This document shows positions 16,973 through 26,220 of a DNA stretch of 64,000 nt, one piece after another (the stretch's first letter is position 1; each line of letters starts with the position of its first letter). The stretch comes from Candidatus Thiodiazotropha endoloripes (GTDB taxonomy: Bacteria > Pseudomonadota > Gammaproteobacteria > Chromatiales > Chromatiaceae): positions 1,426,001-1,490,000 of the forward strand of contig NZ_LVJW01000003.1 in the NCBI RefSeq assembly GCF_001708965.1. The letters are read 5' to 3'. Position numbers and translations under genes: made by a program. The notes under the pieces are model-generated. The model was not told the DNA's origin and ran no database searches. It worked only from the letters and a program-made list of their open reading frames with translations.

Positions 16973-17043
16973 AGTTTAACCCCAAGAAGATAGCGTGTGA
17001 TTCGAGTCAATACTTTTCACCGAAATTAAGTCAAACCAGATCA

Positions 17044-18855
17044 TCAATAGTCAAAACCATTGTGAACCGTTCCATGGCAATCCAGCCAACAGCTTCCGCT
17101 GTGTACACCTGTATCCAACCAGGTAGGTTCGAGATAATCACCGGTACCTGTGATTGTTCTGATCTGTCCGCCAATGTTGGATGAGGTGAGGAAATTAATC
17201 AGATGGCGATTCGATGCGGATCCATGGGGGTCATGGCAATTGACACACCCCAGATTTTCTGCAACTACGTGTTCCGTATGTGGAAAGGATTGATCTGTAA
17301 ATAAATTACCTGAATCATGACATTTGAAGCAGAGATCGTTTGAGAGCGTTGTGGAACTGGCAGGGTCAATATCATAAGTTTGGGCCATAATCCCTTGATG
17401 GATCGAACCATGCGGACCTGCAGGCCCCAGGCCACCGGCAGCAGGCGAAGTGTTACTGCTGTGGCAGTCACTGCAATAGATCTGTCCGCTAAAAGTGGTG
17501 AGAGGGATGTCGTTACGAAGACTGGGTACTTCGCTATTGTTTGAAGGATCGTTTTCCACGATGGGATGGTATGAAACCAGGGCCGGGTTGCCTGAATTCA
17601 CTTTGTCACGGATATTGTAAACGCCATCAGCCCTAACCATATTGTAACTATCCGCGGTTGAACAGCGCTGGTTATCACATGCACTTTTTCCGGGTACGCC
17701 ATGGCATTTAAAACAGACTTCGTACTCGAAGTCCGCTTCCTGCTTAAAATTACCGTTGGCGTCTATACCAGTGACACCGATCATGCTGCCATTAACAGCA
17801 GGTGCAACTGAGTGACCGCCACCCATCGGGTTCGTCGGATTGAATGAGATCATTGGCGCTTCACTGAAACTGGCGTGGGGGTTATGGCAGTCTTCGCACT
17901 CCACATGCCAGGGCATCATTAGAGGATTTTCGGTGCGTGCAGAGTGTTCGTCATTAAGGGCAATCTCAACCGGGTGGTGATAAATTTTCTGCATTTCGGT
18001 CTGGATATCGGTCTGCGCGACTGTACCATTATGGCAGAGGTAGCAAGTATCCTCCTCTATGCCTTTGATCAGTCTTTCCGGTGTTGCGGCATTGTGGGGT
18101 GTATGGCAGTTCATACAAGCGTTCGCTTGTACGGTCAGTCCTGTCCATTCAGGCTTACGTTCTGACCAGGGATTGGTGCCTTGGGGTGTCGCGGTTGAGG
18201 TTGCATGCGAACTATTGGACCAGATCCAGGCAGTACCTGCTCCTTCAGGCCTTGGCATATGGCAGGTGACACACAGATCACCGTTCGTAGTTGATTTATG
18301 CAGAAATGGGGGATGAATGTTCTCATGGGCATCATGGCATGAGGAGCAGTGAAGCTCATTGTTTCGTAGTGGTAGATCCACATTGTTTGGGTGCACCAGA
18401 TCAGGATCGGTATTCAAAAGAGTAGGATTGTAGATAATGGATACCGGATGATCATCAGATAGATCTGTACCCAACAGAGCACGATCAGTGATATATGTGG
18501 TACTTAAATCGGTGATCGTACCCGGTCTACCAATATTACCCAAGGCGATGGTGCCATCATGACAAGACAGGCAAAGAACTGATGACGAACTCATGGTGCC
18601 TGCATCGGCATGTGTCGTACTACTGAGATAGTCGATATAGACCCCAGTAGAGGATCTGTTCCATAATGGTGAATCCGGTGCAGAGGCATGTGGGGTATGA
18701 CAAAAAATGCAGATTCGATCCTCAGTGTTGCTTTTAACCGTAAACTGACCGCTTGAGGAGAGGTTATGCGCCGTCTCAGCAATGCCTGCCAGAGTGATAC
18801 CGGGAATCGTCGTCATTAGTAGAAATAGAAGATAGATATTTCGCATATCATTCAT
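17044..18855 (-). CDS. dodecahaem c-type cytochrome (doubled CXXCH family)
   Basis: 603 residues with a signal peptide (1-23). Eleven CXXCH sites are visible: CIFCH, CLSCH, CSSCH, CVTCH, CMNCH, CYLCH, CEDCH, CFKCH, CSDCH, CFKCH and CVNCH. A terminal CX3CH (CWLDCH) makes twelve candidate haems. The first third is homologous to the 208-residue tetrahaem protein at 22983 (shared CHTPH, LCLSCHDGT, LGTDLS-DDHP). Many sites have CH-x-PH, giving bis-His pairs. It is likely a periplasmic or surface electron wire. It overlaps the NHL lipoprotein gene by 8 nt, so translation is coupled. Confidence 0.92.
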   Translation of the reverse strand: MNDMRNIYLLFLLMTTIPGITLAGIAETAHNLSSSGQFTVKSNTEDRICIFCHTPHASAPDSPLWNRSSTGVYIDYLSSTTHADAGTMSSSSVLCLSCHDGTIALGNIGRPGTITDLSTTYITDRALLGTDLSDDHPVSIIYNPTLLNTDPDLVHPNNVDLPLRNNELHCSSCHDAHENIHPPFLHKSTTNGDLCVTCHMPRPEGAGTAWIWSNSSHATSTATPQGTNPWSERKPEWTGLTVQANACMNCHTPHNAATPERLIKGIEEDTCYLCHNGTVAQTDIQTEMQKIYHHPVEIALNDEHSARTENPLMMPWHVECEDCHNPHASFSEAPMISFNPTNPMGGGHSVAPAVNGSMIGVTGIDANGNFKQEADFEYEVCFKCHGVPGKSACDNQRCSTADSYNMVRADGVYNIRDKVNSGNPALVSYHPIVENDPSNNSEVPSLRNDIPLTTFSGQIYCSDCHSSNTSPAAGGLGPAGPHGSIHQGIMAQTYDIDPASSTTLSNDLCFKCHDSGNLFTDQSFPHTEHVVAENLGCVNCHDPHGSASNRHLINFLTSSNIGGQIRTITGTGDYLEPTWLDTGVHSGSCWLDCHGTVHNGFDY

Positions 18856-19855
18856 CCACCTTCAGGTATTGAAAAACCTGGATGCGTTGATTATAAGAGT
18901 CGGCGACAAATATTTTGTCATTCCACACGGCTAATCCTGTCGGCATCTGGAACTCTCCATGTTGTCTGCCGGTGTTGCCAAACTCAAGTAAAAACTCACC
19001 GTTTTGGGTAAAAATCTGAACTCTATTCGCCAGTGCATCGGCGATATAGATATGTCCATCAGAGTCAACCGCTATTCCCTTTGACTGGGTCAGGTAACCG
19101 GAAGCGTCTCCTTGCTTGCCAAAGGTTGATATATGTTGCCCATTACTATCGAATATTTGAACCCTGAAGTTCATGGTGTCGTTGACAAAGAGTTTCTTAT
19201 CCGAGGCTGCCAGATGACTTGGGTAGTTAAACTCTAGATCATTTTCACCCCGCTCACCGATTTTGAATAAGTAGTTTCCTACTAGATCATAAGCAAAGAC
19301 CTTGTGAGCCAATGTATCTGCAATGAATAATCGTTGCTGGGATGGATTTAATGACAGGCTGGTAGGGCGCTCTAACCCTTCGATTATGTGTTGAAGCTTA
19401 TTGCTGGAATCCAAAACAAATACTTTATTTAATTTTGAATCAGCAATGAAAAGCCGGTGACTATCAATGGCCACACTGATCGGTGATTCCAGTTGGTTCT
19501 CACCGACACGCTCTATTCTATTGTGGGTCTGCTTGTTGAGATCGTATAAATGCACCACAGCTGCATCCGGATCTGCTATTGCAAGCCTGTTCTCAAAGAC
19601 TGCAAGTGCATAGGGGCGTGCTAGATTTTGATCATCTGCACCAGTAAAGAGGTCAAGTAATTTAGTGAATATAGATTTTTCTATGCCCAGGTCCTGGGCA
19701 TTACTGAAAGCTGTAATAAACTCTATTCTCGCTGGTTCCGGTGCTGAAGGCCAGACAATCCTTTGGCTATCTTTTGCGGGCACGAAGGTAACCGGGCCTG
19801 TAGACGAGCAAGCGGTAAGCAAGAGGAAAATTGTCAGTAAGATAAGTCTACTCAC
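18848..19855 (-). CDS. NHL-repeat beta-propeller lipoprotein 1
   Basis: 335 residues. A lipoprotein signal with lipobox LLTAC (Cys16), then about six NHL repeats recognisable by recurring RLFIADTLAHKVFAYD-like units (IADP, IADS, VADSYNQRIQVF). NHL propellers in the envelope serve as protein-docking scaffolds. It is encoded between the beta-barrel gene (4-nt overlap at 19852-19855) and the dodecahaem cytochrome (8-nt overlap), so it is probably part of the same complex. It is paralogous to the lipoprotein at 24131: both have VWP-x-x-PE-x-x-x-I after the anchor. Confidence 0.9.
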   Translation of the reverse strand: MSRLILLTIFLLLTACSSTGPVTFVPAKDSQRIVWPSAPEPARIEFITAFSNAQDLGIEKSIFTKLLDLFTGADDQNLARPYALAVFENRLAIADPDAAVVHLYDLNKQTHNRIERVGENQLESPISVAIDSHRLFIADSKLNKVFVLDSSNKLQHIIEGLERPTSLSLNPSQQRLFIADTLAHKVFAYDLVGNYLFKIGERGENDLEFNYPSHLAASDKKLFVNDTMNFRVQIFDSNGQHISTFGKQGDASGYLTQSKGIAVDSDGHIYIADALANRVQIFTQNGEFLLEFGNTGRQHGEFQMPTGLAVWNDKIFVADSYNQRIQVFQYLKVDE

Positions 19856-21867
19856 AATATTCTCCGCCTCAACGTGATCATCAGTCGATCCTCGTTGGTC
19901 TCGGTCGTATCACTGTTATCTGAATTGGTCACTTCGCGACGATCATGGTTGTATTTGAAGTCCAGGTCGAGTTTACGGTAACGCCATTGAGCAAGAATCC
20001 CGGCTGTGAAGAATTCATCGTCTTTGCGTCCCCCTGCGATGGCTGAGCCGACATCCTTTCTCTTCCAACCGCTTATGGTCGGTCGGATCGTCAGATTTCT
20101 ACTGGCTTGCCAATTTACGATGAAATCAACGCGATAGAGGTCAGTGTCGAGAAAATCCTGTTCTGTAAATGATTGGGTGGCATTTAAACTCCAATTGATG
20201 CTCTGTCCGCCTCTGCGTGCGGTTGGGGTCCACGAAAACCGCTGATTGAAAGAATATGTGGTCGATTCGAACCCACCGGTCTCGGTATAGCGTCTTTCAG
20301 CACCGATTACCGTGTCAATATTGATCGGTTTGAAATGAAACTCAAGATCGGTGTAAGTATTACGCGTGTTCTGTAGAAAACTTTCGCTTGCTCCAGCGAT
20401 GAGCTTGTCATCCGATTTACTGTCACTATGTGAAAGTCTTACCCAATCGTAATCAATGGTGAAATGGTAATTGGTGAATACTGTGGAGAACTCCTGCGTA
20501 GGCAGTATTTCCGCGTCATAGCTTACCAGTATGGTATCTCCGGAATTTATTCTGCCGCCGGGAACTATCTGCAGCTGAGTCAGATCACCAGACAGATCGA
20601 TAATCGTATAATCTGTATTTTCGTCATATACGGTTATTCCATCACTATCTGTAACAACGATGGTGCTTGTTATGATAAATCGTTGTTCGAGTAGGATTGC
20701 CCCGGTAAAAGGAACTGATTGACTCTCATCGATGACATCGATGGTTCCAAGTGTGGAAACCCTGTCTGTCTCCTGGTATGAAGCGCGGACACCAGCACTG
20801 ATGTGAGCGCCCAAAAGCTTGTTCTTTGTATAGCGTGTCTCCAGACCTACTCGCCACTTATCCTCCTCCAGGTCGTCTGATTCGCGTTTGTTGAGATTGG
20901 CATAGCCCATGCTGTTGAGGTTATTGTAGAGTCTGTGGTGAAGCTCGAATCTGCCGCCGTGCTCTGTATTTTCTATGGTCTGCTCAGTGGATTGATAGTG
21001 ATATGAGGTACGGCTGTGAACATTGTCCAGGTGTTGTATCCTCGCACTCTCACTCACTGTTAGACGTTCATTGGCATTGAAACCTGTACGGTCCGAGTAG
21101 TTAAGGTTCGAATCAAGCTGACTGTTTCGTCCCCATAACAGGTGGTGTGAGATATTTGCTCTGTCCAGTTCGTAATCCTGGTTTCGTGAAATGATACGGT
21201 CATCCAGTTCGTCATGGGTAAGGTGAACACTCAGTTTGCTGCTTCGTCCCTTGAGATTCCAACTTTTTAAAAGCTCGTCGCGTTCGGTAACCGGATTCGT
21301 CAGACTTGAACGAAACTCTTCATCAAGCGTCTTCTCTTCATAGGAGAGACTCATTGGAAAGGCTGAATTTTTCCAGTTAAGGGTTGCTGCAAAAGATTCG
21401 ATATCTGTGTCGAAACGACTACCGAGTGAGCCTGTATTCAGGCTTGTATTCTTTTGTGCGGATAGATCCAGTCCGAAAGGCCCAGGTGTTCCTTGCAGTA
21501 GGCTGGTCTGAAGTAAATAGTTGAACAATTCACCATCGTATTCCTCAACGGTATCGTCGGTTTCAACTTCAGTCCAGGTATAGAGTGGTTCTATATCGAT
21601 GAGAAACCAGGCAATCCTGGGGTCCAACAGATATCCCATCTGGGCAATTCTCAAGCCTGCCTGCCACTCAATCTCTTCAGATTCGAAACCATTCCGTGTT
21701 TTCGTGCCATCAAATTTCACCACTGCATCCAATTCAGTGGGGTAGAGTACGAAACTACTGTTTGATTCGGCAGAGAGCCTCTCACTCCAGAAAAAAGTTA
21801 TCGTGGCAAAAAACCAAATGAATGCCAGAGGCATCATGGATCTTGTCATGACCTCCAGGGGAAGCAT
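19852..21867 (-). CDS. outer-membrane beta-barrel protein, conduit porin candidate
   Basis: 671 residues with a long hydrophobic signal region (1-34) and a mature part made of alternating polar/hydrophobic strands (WNLKGRSSKLSVHLTHDEL, SHSDSKS, LDLDFKYNHDRRE), typical of large outer-membrane barrels. The C-terminus ends RRRIL rather than in Phe/Trp, a small deviation. It lies inside a cytochrome/NHL lipoprotein operon, 5 nt after a trihaem cytochrome gene. This matches porin-cytochrome conduits, in which a barrel holds a multihaem protein across the outer membrane. The barrel call is good; the conduit role is inferred. Confidence 0.8.
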   Translation of the reverse strand: MLPLEVMTRSMMPLAFIWFFATITFFWSERLSAESNSSFVLYPTELDAVVKFDGTKTRNGFESEEIEWQAGLRIAQMGYLLDPRIAWFLIDIEPLYTWTEVETDDTVEEYDGELFNYLLQTSLLQGTPGPFGLDLSAQKNTSLNTGSLGSRFDTDIESFAATLNWKNSAFPMSLSYEEKTLDEEFRSSLTNPVTERDELLKSWNLKGRSSKLSVHLTHDELDDRIISRNQDYELDRANISHHLLWGRNSQLDSNLNYSDRTGFNANERLTVSESARIQHLDNVHSRTSYHYQSTEQTIENTEHGGRFELHHRLYNNLNSMGYANLNKRESDDLEEDKWRVGLETRYTKNKLLGAHISAGVRASYQETDRVSTLGTIDVIDESQSVPFTGAILLEQRFIITSTIVVTDSDGITVYDENTDYTIIDLSGDLTQLQIVPGGRINSGDTILVSYDAEILPTQEFSTVFTNYHFTIDYDWVRLSHSDSKSDDKLIAGASESFLQNTRNTYTDLEFHFKPINIDTVIGAERRYTETGGFESTTYSFNQRFSWTPTARRGGQSINWSLNATQSFTEQDFLDTDLYRVDFIVNWQASRNLTIRPTISGWKRKDVGSAIAGGRKDDEFFTAGILAQWRYRKLDLDFKYNHDRREVTNSDNSDTTETNEDRLMITLRRRIL

Positions 21868-21872
21868 GATGC

Positions 21873-22217
21873 CTACTGCTCTTCGAGAAGGTGACAGCGG
21901 TTACAATTGGCAAATCCATCGTCAAAGGCATCTGTACCATTATGGCAAACAGCACAGGTCTTGCCTTCTTTCATTATGTCCTTATTGATCGTAGTGGTCC
22001 CGGTTTTCATCTCAAATATCGTGTTGTGACAGGCATCACAGCGGTAATTGAGTCGATGGATCCAATGGGGAAAGATTGATGGTGGGAATGATTTCAGTTT
22101 TTCAGGATCACCACCTTCTCGAGTGTATTGAATATCACCAGGGGCTGCGGTCAGCAATGAACCGTATAAGAAAAGAGATATTAATGTTGTTGTTAGAACA
22201 CAAGTGTACTTGCGCAT
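21873..22217 (-). CDS. trihaem cytochrome c7-like protein
   Basis: 114 residues: a signal peptide (1-24) and three CXXCH sites (CDACH, CAVCH, CNRCH) with histidines placed for bis-His ligation (FPHWIHRLNYRC). This is the size and layout of cytochrome c7/c3-type periplasmic shuttles. It sits directly before the barrel gene, which fits a periplasmic feeder to an outer-membrane conduit. Confidence 0.9.
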   Translation of the reverse strand: MRKYTCVLTTTLISLFLYGSLLTAAPGDIQYTREGGDPEKLKSFPPSIFPHWIHRLNYRCDACHNTIFEMKTGTTTINKDIMKEGKTCAVCHNGTDAFDDGFANCNRCHLLEEQ

Positions 22218-22269
22218 ACCTTCACCAATTATTTACCCTGAAAGCACTACAGCGGTAGTGTCTTTTAGA

Positions 22270-22962
22270 TTATTCGTCTTCTTCTTCCTCTTCCTCGTCG
22301 TCACTGTTGATATGGCAGCGGTCACATGCTTTCAGAGAGAATGAGACTTTCTTTTTACCGTGACAGGCACCACAGGAAGCTCCCCGCTTCATCTCTTTCA
22401 TCGTTGCAGGATTTCTTCGATAGGGGTAGAGCGTGGGATTATGACAATTCTTGCACCCAAGCCACTCGGTGTGTGCGGAGTGGGGGAAAAAGGCATCATC
22501 CTCCCGCTCTTCACCTGGAATGATAAAATCCCATTGGAAGGCTCTAGCCCATAATGCGCGAGGGTCTTTTCCGGCACGGGGTCTTATCATTCCCTGTTTC
22601 AAAGCCATGGACCAATCGACATTGTCTTCTTCATCTTTGGGTAGGATTTCCTCCACCCTCTCCCATTCCTTGATCGACTCAATCTCTGGTCTTGGGCCAG
22701 TATCAGCAGGTTGTTGGAAATATCCAGCAGAGAAATTAGCTGATTGACCTGCTTTCAATCCTTTTGTTTGAGCCTCAATCAGTGCGGTTTGTCGTTTCAA
22801 TTCCTGCTCTGCCAACTCTTTGGCTGTCGGTGGCTGAATATCGAAAAATACCTGTTTGGACTCTGTACTGCAGGAAGCAATCAATAACAGAGAGGACACA
22901 ACCAGGATAATGGATATTACCCTGGTTATGCCGAATGTCTCTCTGTTCCCAATGCGAATCAC
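22270..22962 (-). CDS. trihaem cytochrome c lipoprotein
   Basis: 230 residues. The lipobox is LIASC (Cys31). A linker of about 130 residues precedes a C-terminal trihaem domain with CKNCH, CGACH and CDRCH, and the very end is a run of Asp/Glu. The haem domain resembles the trihaem protein encoded next to it (FPHSAHTEWLGC versus FPHWIHRLNYRC), suggesting duplication. Lipid anchoring places it at the inner face of the outer membrane or on the surface. It belongs to the same minus-strand cluster. Confidence 0.9.
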   Translation of the reverse strand: MIRIGNRETFGITRVISIILVVSSLLLIASCSTESKQVFFDIQPPTAKELAEQELKRQTALIEAQTKGLKAGQSANFSAGYFQQPADTGPRPEIESIKEWERVEEILPKDEEDNVDWSMALKQGMIRPRAGKDPRALWARAFQWDFIIPGEEREDDAFFPHSAHTEWLGCKNCHNPTLYPYRRNPATMKEMKRGASCGACHGKKKVSFSLKACDRCHINSDDEEEEEEDE

Positions 22963-22982
22963 GGGATGTATACGCTGTGTGA

Positions 22983-23609
22983 TTACTTAATGTGGCAGGC
23001 CAGACAGAGTGCGCTGCCAGCATTACTCATTCGAAGGAATGGCTCATTGGTATTGTCATGCACAGAGTGGCATGTACCACACTCAACCTGATCCCCGGTT
23101 CCGCCGAACAGTTGCAGACCATTGACCTGTGAATTAACGGCAGCAACAAAATCAGGATCCTGTGTCGCGTTATAGGTCAGTGAGATCGGGTGGTCGTTGC
23201 TCAGATCTGTACCAAGACTGTCACCCAGAAAAAAGATCCCATCGGGTCCAGTGATGCCAGTTGGAAAATTAATCAACTGATCAGCAGCAACGGTTCCATC
23301 ATGACAGCTGAGGCACGCAAGGGAGACGCCCGCCGGTGAACCGGCAATGGTCATATCCAAAGAGGGACTGCTGTACATGGTGTAGGTGGCCACTGTATCT
23401 TGATGATTCCATAATGGGGTCGTACTGTTTGTGGTACTGGCATTATGGGGCGTGTGGCAGTAAGCACAGATTTGTGTATTACCGGCCTGGGTCAAGAGTG
23501 TTGTTTGACTTCGAAGGTCATGTGATGTGTTGGCAATATCTGCAATTGCTGATGTGGCTAGCAGGGCAAGTGAGGCAAAAATACTACCCAGGATTGCTGT
23601 TCTTCTCAT
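22983..23609 (-). CDS. tetrahaem c-type cytochrome (doubled CXXCH family)
   Basis: 208 residues with a signal peptide (1-23, ending AIA). Four CXXCH sites: CAYCH, CLSCH, CGTCH, CLACH. It is clearly homologous to the N-terminal third of the 603-residue cytochrome: both contain CHTPH, TPLWN/SPLWN, CLSCHDGT and GTDLSNDHPIS-like segments. It is first in the cytochrome cluster, only 20 nt from the next gene. The leader carries an inverted repeat that may bind a regulator. Confidence 0.92.
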   Translation of the reverse strand: MRRTAILGSIFASLALLATSAIADIANTSHDLRSQTTLLTQAGNTQICAYCHTPHNASTTNSTTPLWNHQDTVATYTMYSSPSLDMTIAGSPAGVSLACLSCHDGTVAADQLINFPTGITGPDGIFFLGDSLGTDLSNDHPISLTYNATQDPDFVAAVNSQVNGLQLFGGTGDQVECGTCHSVHDNTNEPFLRMSNAGSALCLACHIK

Positions 23610-24130
23610 GCCATTCCTCCTTTCAGGGTATAGGATGATGCACCAGCTCCATTTGAGTGCTTTACGTTATTTCTATTCTTACATTTAGGGGTACTTCTAC
23701 TGCATGTGGCCTTGCTGCCTTGTTGTCCAGCAGTTCTTAGGCTTTCTTAAGGTTCTCTTAAGAAATGGGAAATAAATCCCACATCGATAGTAATATTATG
23801 ACAACGCTATATTAAGGTCAATGGTTTTGAGGAATTTAATTGGTTTTACTTAGCTATTATTTTTAGATTTTATGATTTGAGAGCGATCTTAGAAATATCA
23901 AGTAAAATACTGGGTATTTTTAACTTCGTGGTGATACTTGGGCATTCAAATCTGATCGCTTTATTGAGTGAATTATCAAGCGGTATTATTAAGAATTCAT
24001 TAAGAAATATTAAGTCGGAATTAATTCGTGTCGACACAGCTCGACTAAAACTTGCGTTAGTGCCACTTTGGCACTAACTGTTTTCATCTCTGAAATGAGG
24101 AAGTGAATCGAGTTTTCACGAATATCGCTT
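23610..24130. other. intergenic upstream of the cytochrome operon
   Basis: 521 bp, AT-rich. It contains a perfect 9-bp inverted repeat TTTCTTAAG-GTTCT-CTTAAGAAA (23743-23765), next to TGGGA-AATAAA-TCCCA, about 140-170 bp before the tetrahaem gene start. A hairpin lies at 24056-24078 (listed separately). No gene is supported. Confidence 0.5.
24056..24078 (-). terminator. possible terminator after NHL lipoprotein 2
   Basis: A perfect 10-bp stem GTTAGTGCCA/TGGCACTAAC with a 3-nt loop lies 53 bp after the stop of the 24131 gene. The T-run in the minus direction is short (GTTTTAG), so termination may be partial. Confidence 0.5.
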
Positions 24131-25234
24131 TTATTCTGCCTCTCCTAAATACTCAAACATCTGGATACGCTGATTCAATTGATCAGCTACAAAGATTTTA
24201 TTATTTTTGTCCACATGAGCTCCTGCAGGCAGATAGAAGCCTCCCGGTCCGGTACCTGGCTTACCGACGGTGAGTAGAAGTTGGCCTCCCTGATTGAAGA
24301 TCTGCATATTGTTGAATGCGGCATCGATAGTGTAGATGTGGCCTTCAAGGTCGACACCGATTCCTTTGAGTCGGCTGAATTGTCCACGACCATCACCAAG
24401 GTTGCCGAAACCGTTCAGATATTTTCCCTGTTGATCAAAAATCTGAACGCGAAAATTCATTGTATCGGCAAGATATATCTGACCCTTTTCATCAATGGTA
24501 ATGTTGGTGGGATAGTTGAATTTTCCCTTCTCGGAACCTCGGTCGCCAATGGTAAAATCCACGTCACCATTCTTATTAAAAACAATGACTTGGTGCTTTT
24601 TTGAGTCGACTACATAGAGTTGTTGGGTGGTGTCGTTGAATGTCAGCCCGACGGGTGAAACGAGGACATCACTGCCTCCAAATGCATTAATGAACTGCCC
24701 GTCTTTACTGTACATCACGACCCGATGATCTATGACATCACTGACATATACGTTGCCGGCAGAGTCGGTAGTTACGCCTGTTGGTTTTTTCAGCGTTCCT
24801 GGACCACTGGTGCCCAGGAACTCCATGGTTTCTCTATTGAGGTCGAATACCACAAGTCCGGAAATGCCCGTGTCAGCAACATAAACCCGGCCTTGAGAAT
24901 CGCTGAATACACCATAGGGTTTGACCAGGGCTCGGGTTTCCTCCTCCTCTTTCCCAAGAAACCACTCACGAAGCCCCATTCCTTGGCCACTATCGAAAGA
25001 GTCTGAGGACTTCAAGCTGCCGAGATAGCGTATTTTGGGCTTCTCTGGTGGCGCTGGCCAAACATAATTTCCAGCATCAGCCTGTTGACCTTGGGCAGAT
25101 GGGCCTGGAGAAGCGCAGCCTGAAACCAGAATGATGATCGATACCAATAGAATAAGCTGTAACAGTACTCTCTTTTGATATCTGTGTTGCGAGTGGTAAT
25201 CAGATACAGGTCTGGATCTCACGATTTCCTCCAT
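24131..25234 (-). CDS. NHL-repeat beta-propeller lipoprotein 2
   Basis: 367 residues. A basic N-terminal region is followed by a lipoprotein signal with lipobox LVSGC (Cys40). Six NHL-type blades follow (GRVYVADTGISGLVVFD, GNVYVSDVIDHRVVMY, LYVVDSKKHQVIVF, GQIYLADTMNFRVQIFD, GHIYTIDAAFNNMQIF, KIFVADQLNQRIQMFEY). It is a paralogue of the lipoprotein at 18848 and lies upstream of the tetrahaem gene on the same strand. It is likely an envelope scaffold for the same electron-transfer system, although a hairpin and about 520 bp separate it from the operon. Confidence 0.9.
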   Translation of the reverse strand: MEEIVRSRPVSDYHSQHRYQKRVLLQLILLVSIIILVSGCASPGPSAQGQQADAGNYVWPAPPEKPKIRYLGSLKSSDSFDSGQGMGLREWFLGKEEEETRALVKPYGVFSDSQGRVYVADTGISGLVVFDLNRETMEFLGTSGPGTLKKPTGVTTDSAGNVYVSDVIDHRVVMYSKDGQFINAFGGSDVLVSPVGLTFNDTTQQLYVVDSKKHQVIVFNKNGDVDFTIGDRGSEKGKFNYPTNITIDEKGQIYLADTMNFRVQIFDQQGKYLNGFGNLGDGRGQFSRLKGIGVDLEGHIYTIDAAFNNMQIFNQGGQLLLTVGKPGTGPGGFYLPAGAHVDKNNKIFVADQLNQRIQMFEYLGEAE

Positions 25235-25500
25235 ATAGCTGGAATGACAGCTGCTGTTTTTGTATTAGTGGAGCTGATCTAGTAGGCTAAAATCTATGGT
25301 AGCTCAATATTTGTATTTCAGGAAACCGTAACAGTAGTCCACGGAAACTGATTTGGGTATAACTAAAACTCAAATAAACTATACCTTAAAACGACCAGCT
25401 GAATTTACCGGCGCAGGATTATACTCCATCAGAAAAAGATTGATGGCAGCTCCGGTTTGCCATTCAAAATAGTATCGGCTCCTCATTATCAGAGAGAATT

Positions 25501-26220
25501 ATGTCAAACCTTAGTGCGTTAATTTTCGTGATTATGCTATATGTCTTCCAAACTGCCTCAGCAGAGGAGGTGGGTACCGGCTCAGGTACTGTCGTAGAAA
25601 TGATGGATGTGGAGAATTATACCTATCTCAGGCTTGAAGGGCGAAATAGTTGGATTGCAACCACTCTTCTACCGATAAAGATAGGTGAGAAGATCGTCTA
25701 CAAGGGTGGTATGGAGATGAGAGATTTCTACAGTAAATCACTGGACAGGTTTTTCGACTCAATTATTTTTGTAGAAAGTGTAAGTCAAACTGGTGTCGGT
25801 GATATGGACAGTCTACACAGGTCAGTTTCTGGTAAGCATGAAGTTGATATAAAGTCATTATCCAAAAAAGATGCTGTTAAGTCTCCAGAGCCGGGTGAGA
25901 TTACTCCACTCCCTGATGGTATGACCATCGGGGAAATTGTCTCCAATGCTATGGAATTAAATGAAAAGAGTGTTGCCTTCAACGCAAAGGTTATCAAAGT
26001 CAACCTGAATATAGTGGGTAAGAACTGGATAACATTGCAGGATGGTACTGGTCAAGGACCTAATACTAAATTGATTGCTACCTCTCAGGAGATGATTTCA
26101 CCAGGTGCCAGGGTTACAGTACAAGGGGTGGTTCGAAATAACGTGGATATCGGTGCCGGTTACAAGTATAAAGTATTACTTGAACAGGCAAAATTCGTAC
26201 TTAATGATGAAACGCAATGA
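25501..26220 (+). CDS. periplasmic OB-fold protein, NrfJ-like
   Basis: 239 residues with a signal peptide (1-22, ending ASA). It has two OB-like halves. The first (25-95) has GSGTVVEMMDVENYTYLRLE, KIGEKIVYKGG and SKSLDRFFDSIIFVE, as in NrfJ-type proteins. The second (130-235) has GEIVSNAMELNEKSVAFNAK and WITLQDGTG. NrfJ-like proteins occur beside cytochrome c and nitrite-reductase genes with unclear function. It diverges from the NHL/cytochrome locus, which suits an accessory role in the envelope. Confidence 0.78.
   Translation: MSNLSALIFVIMLYVFQTASAEEVGTGSGTVVEMMDVENYTYLRLEGRNSWIATTLLPIKIGEKIVYKGGMEMRDFYSKSLDRFFDSIIFVESVSQTGVGDMDSLHRSVSGKHEVDIKSLSKKDAVKSPEPGEITPLPDGMTIGEIVSNAMELNEKSVAFNAKVIKVNLNIVGKNWITLQDGTGQGPNTKLIATSQEMISPGARVTVQGVVRNNVDIGAGYKYKVLLEQAKFVLNDETQ

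Noticed and set aside
20028-20045. Minus-strand GGACGCAAA-like string resembling a GEMM aptamer core
   Set aside because: It lies within barrel-protein coding sequence, and the other aptamer elements (GGGCAAACC, tetraloop receptor) are missing.
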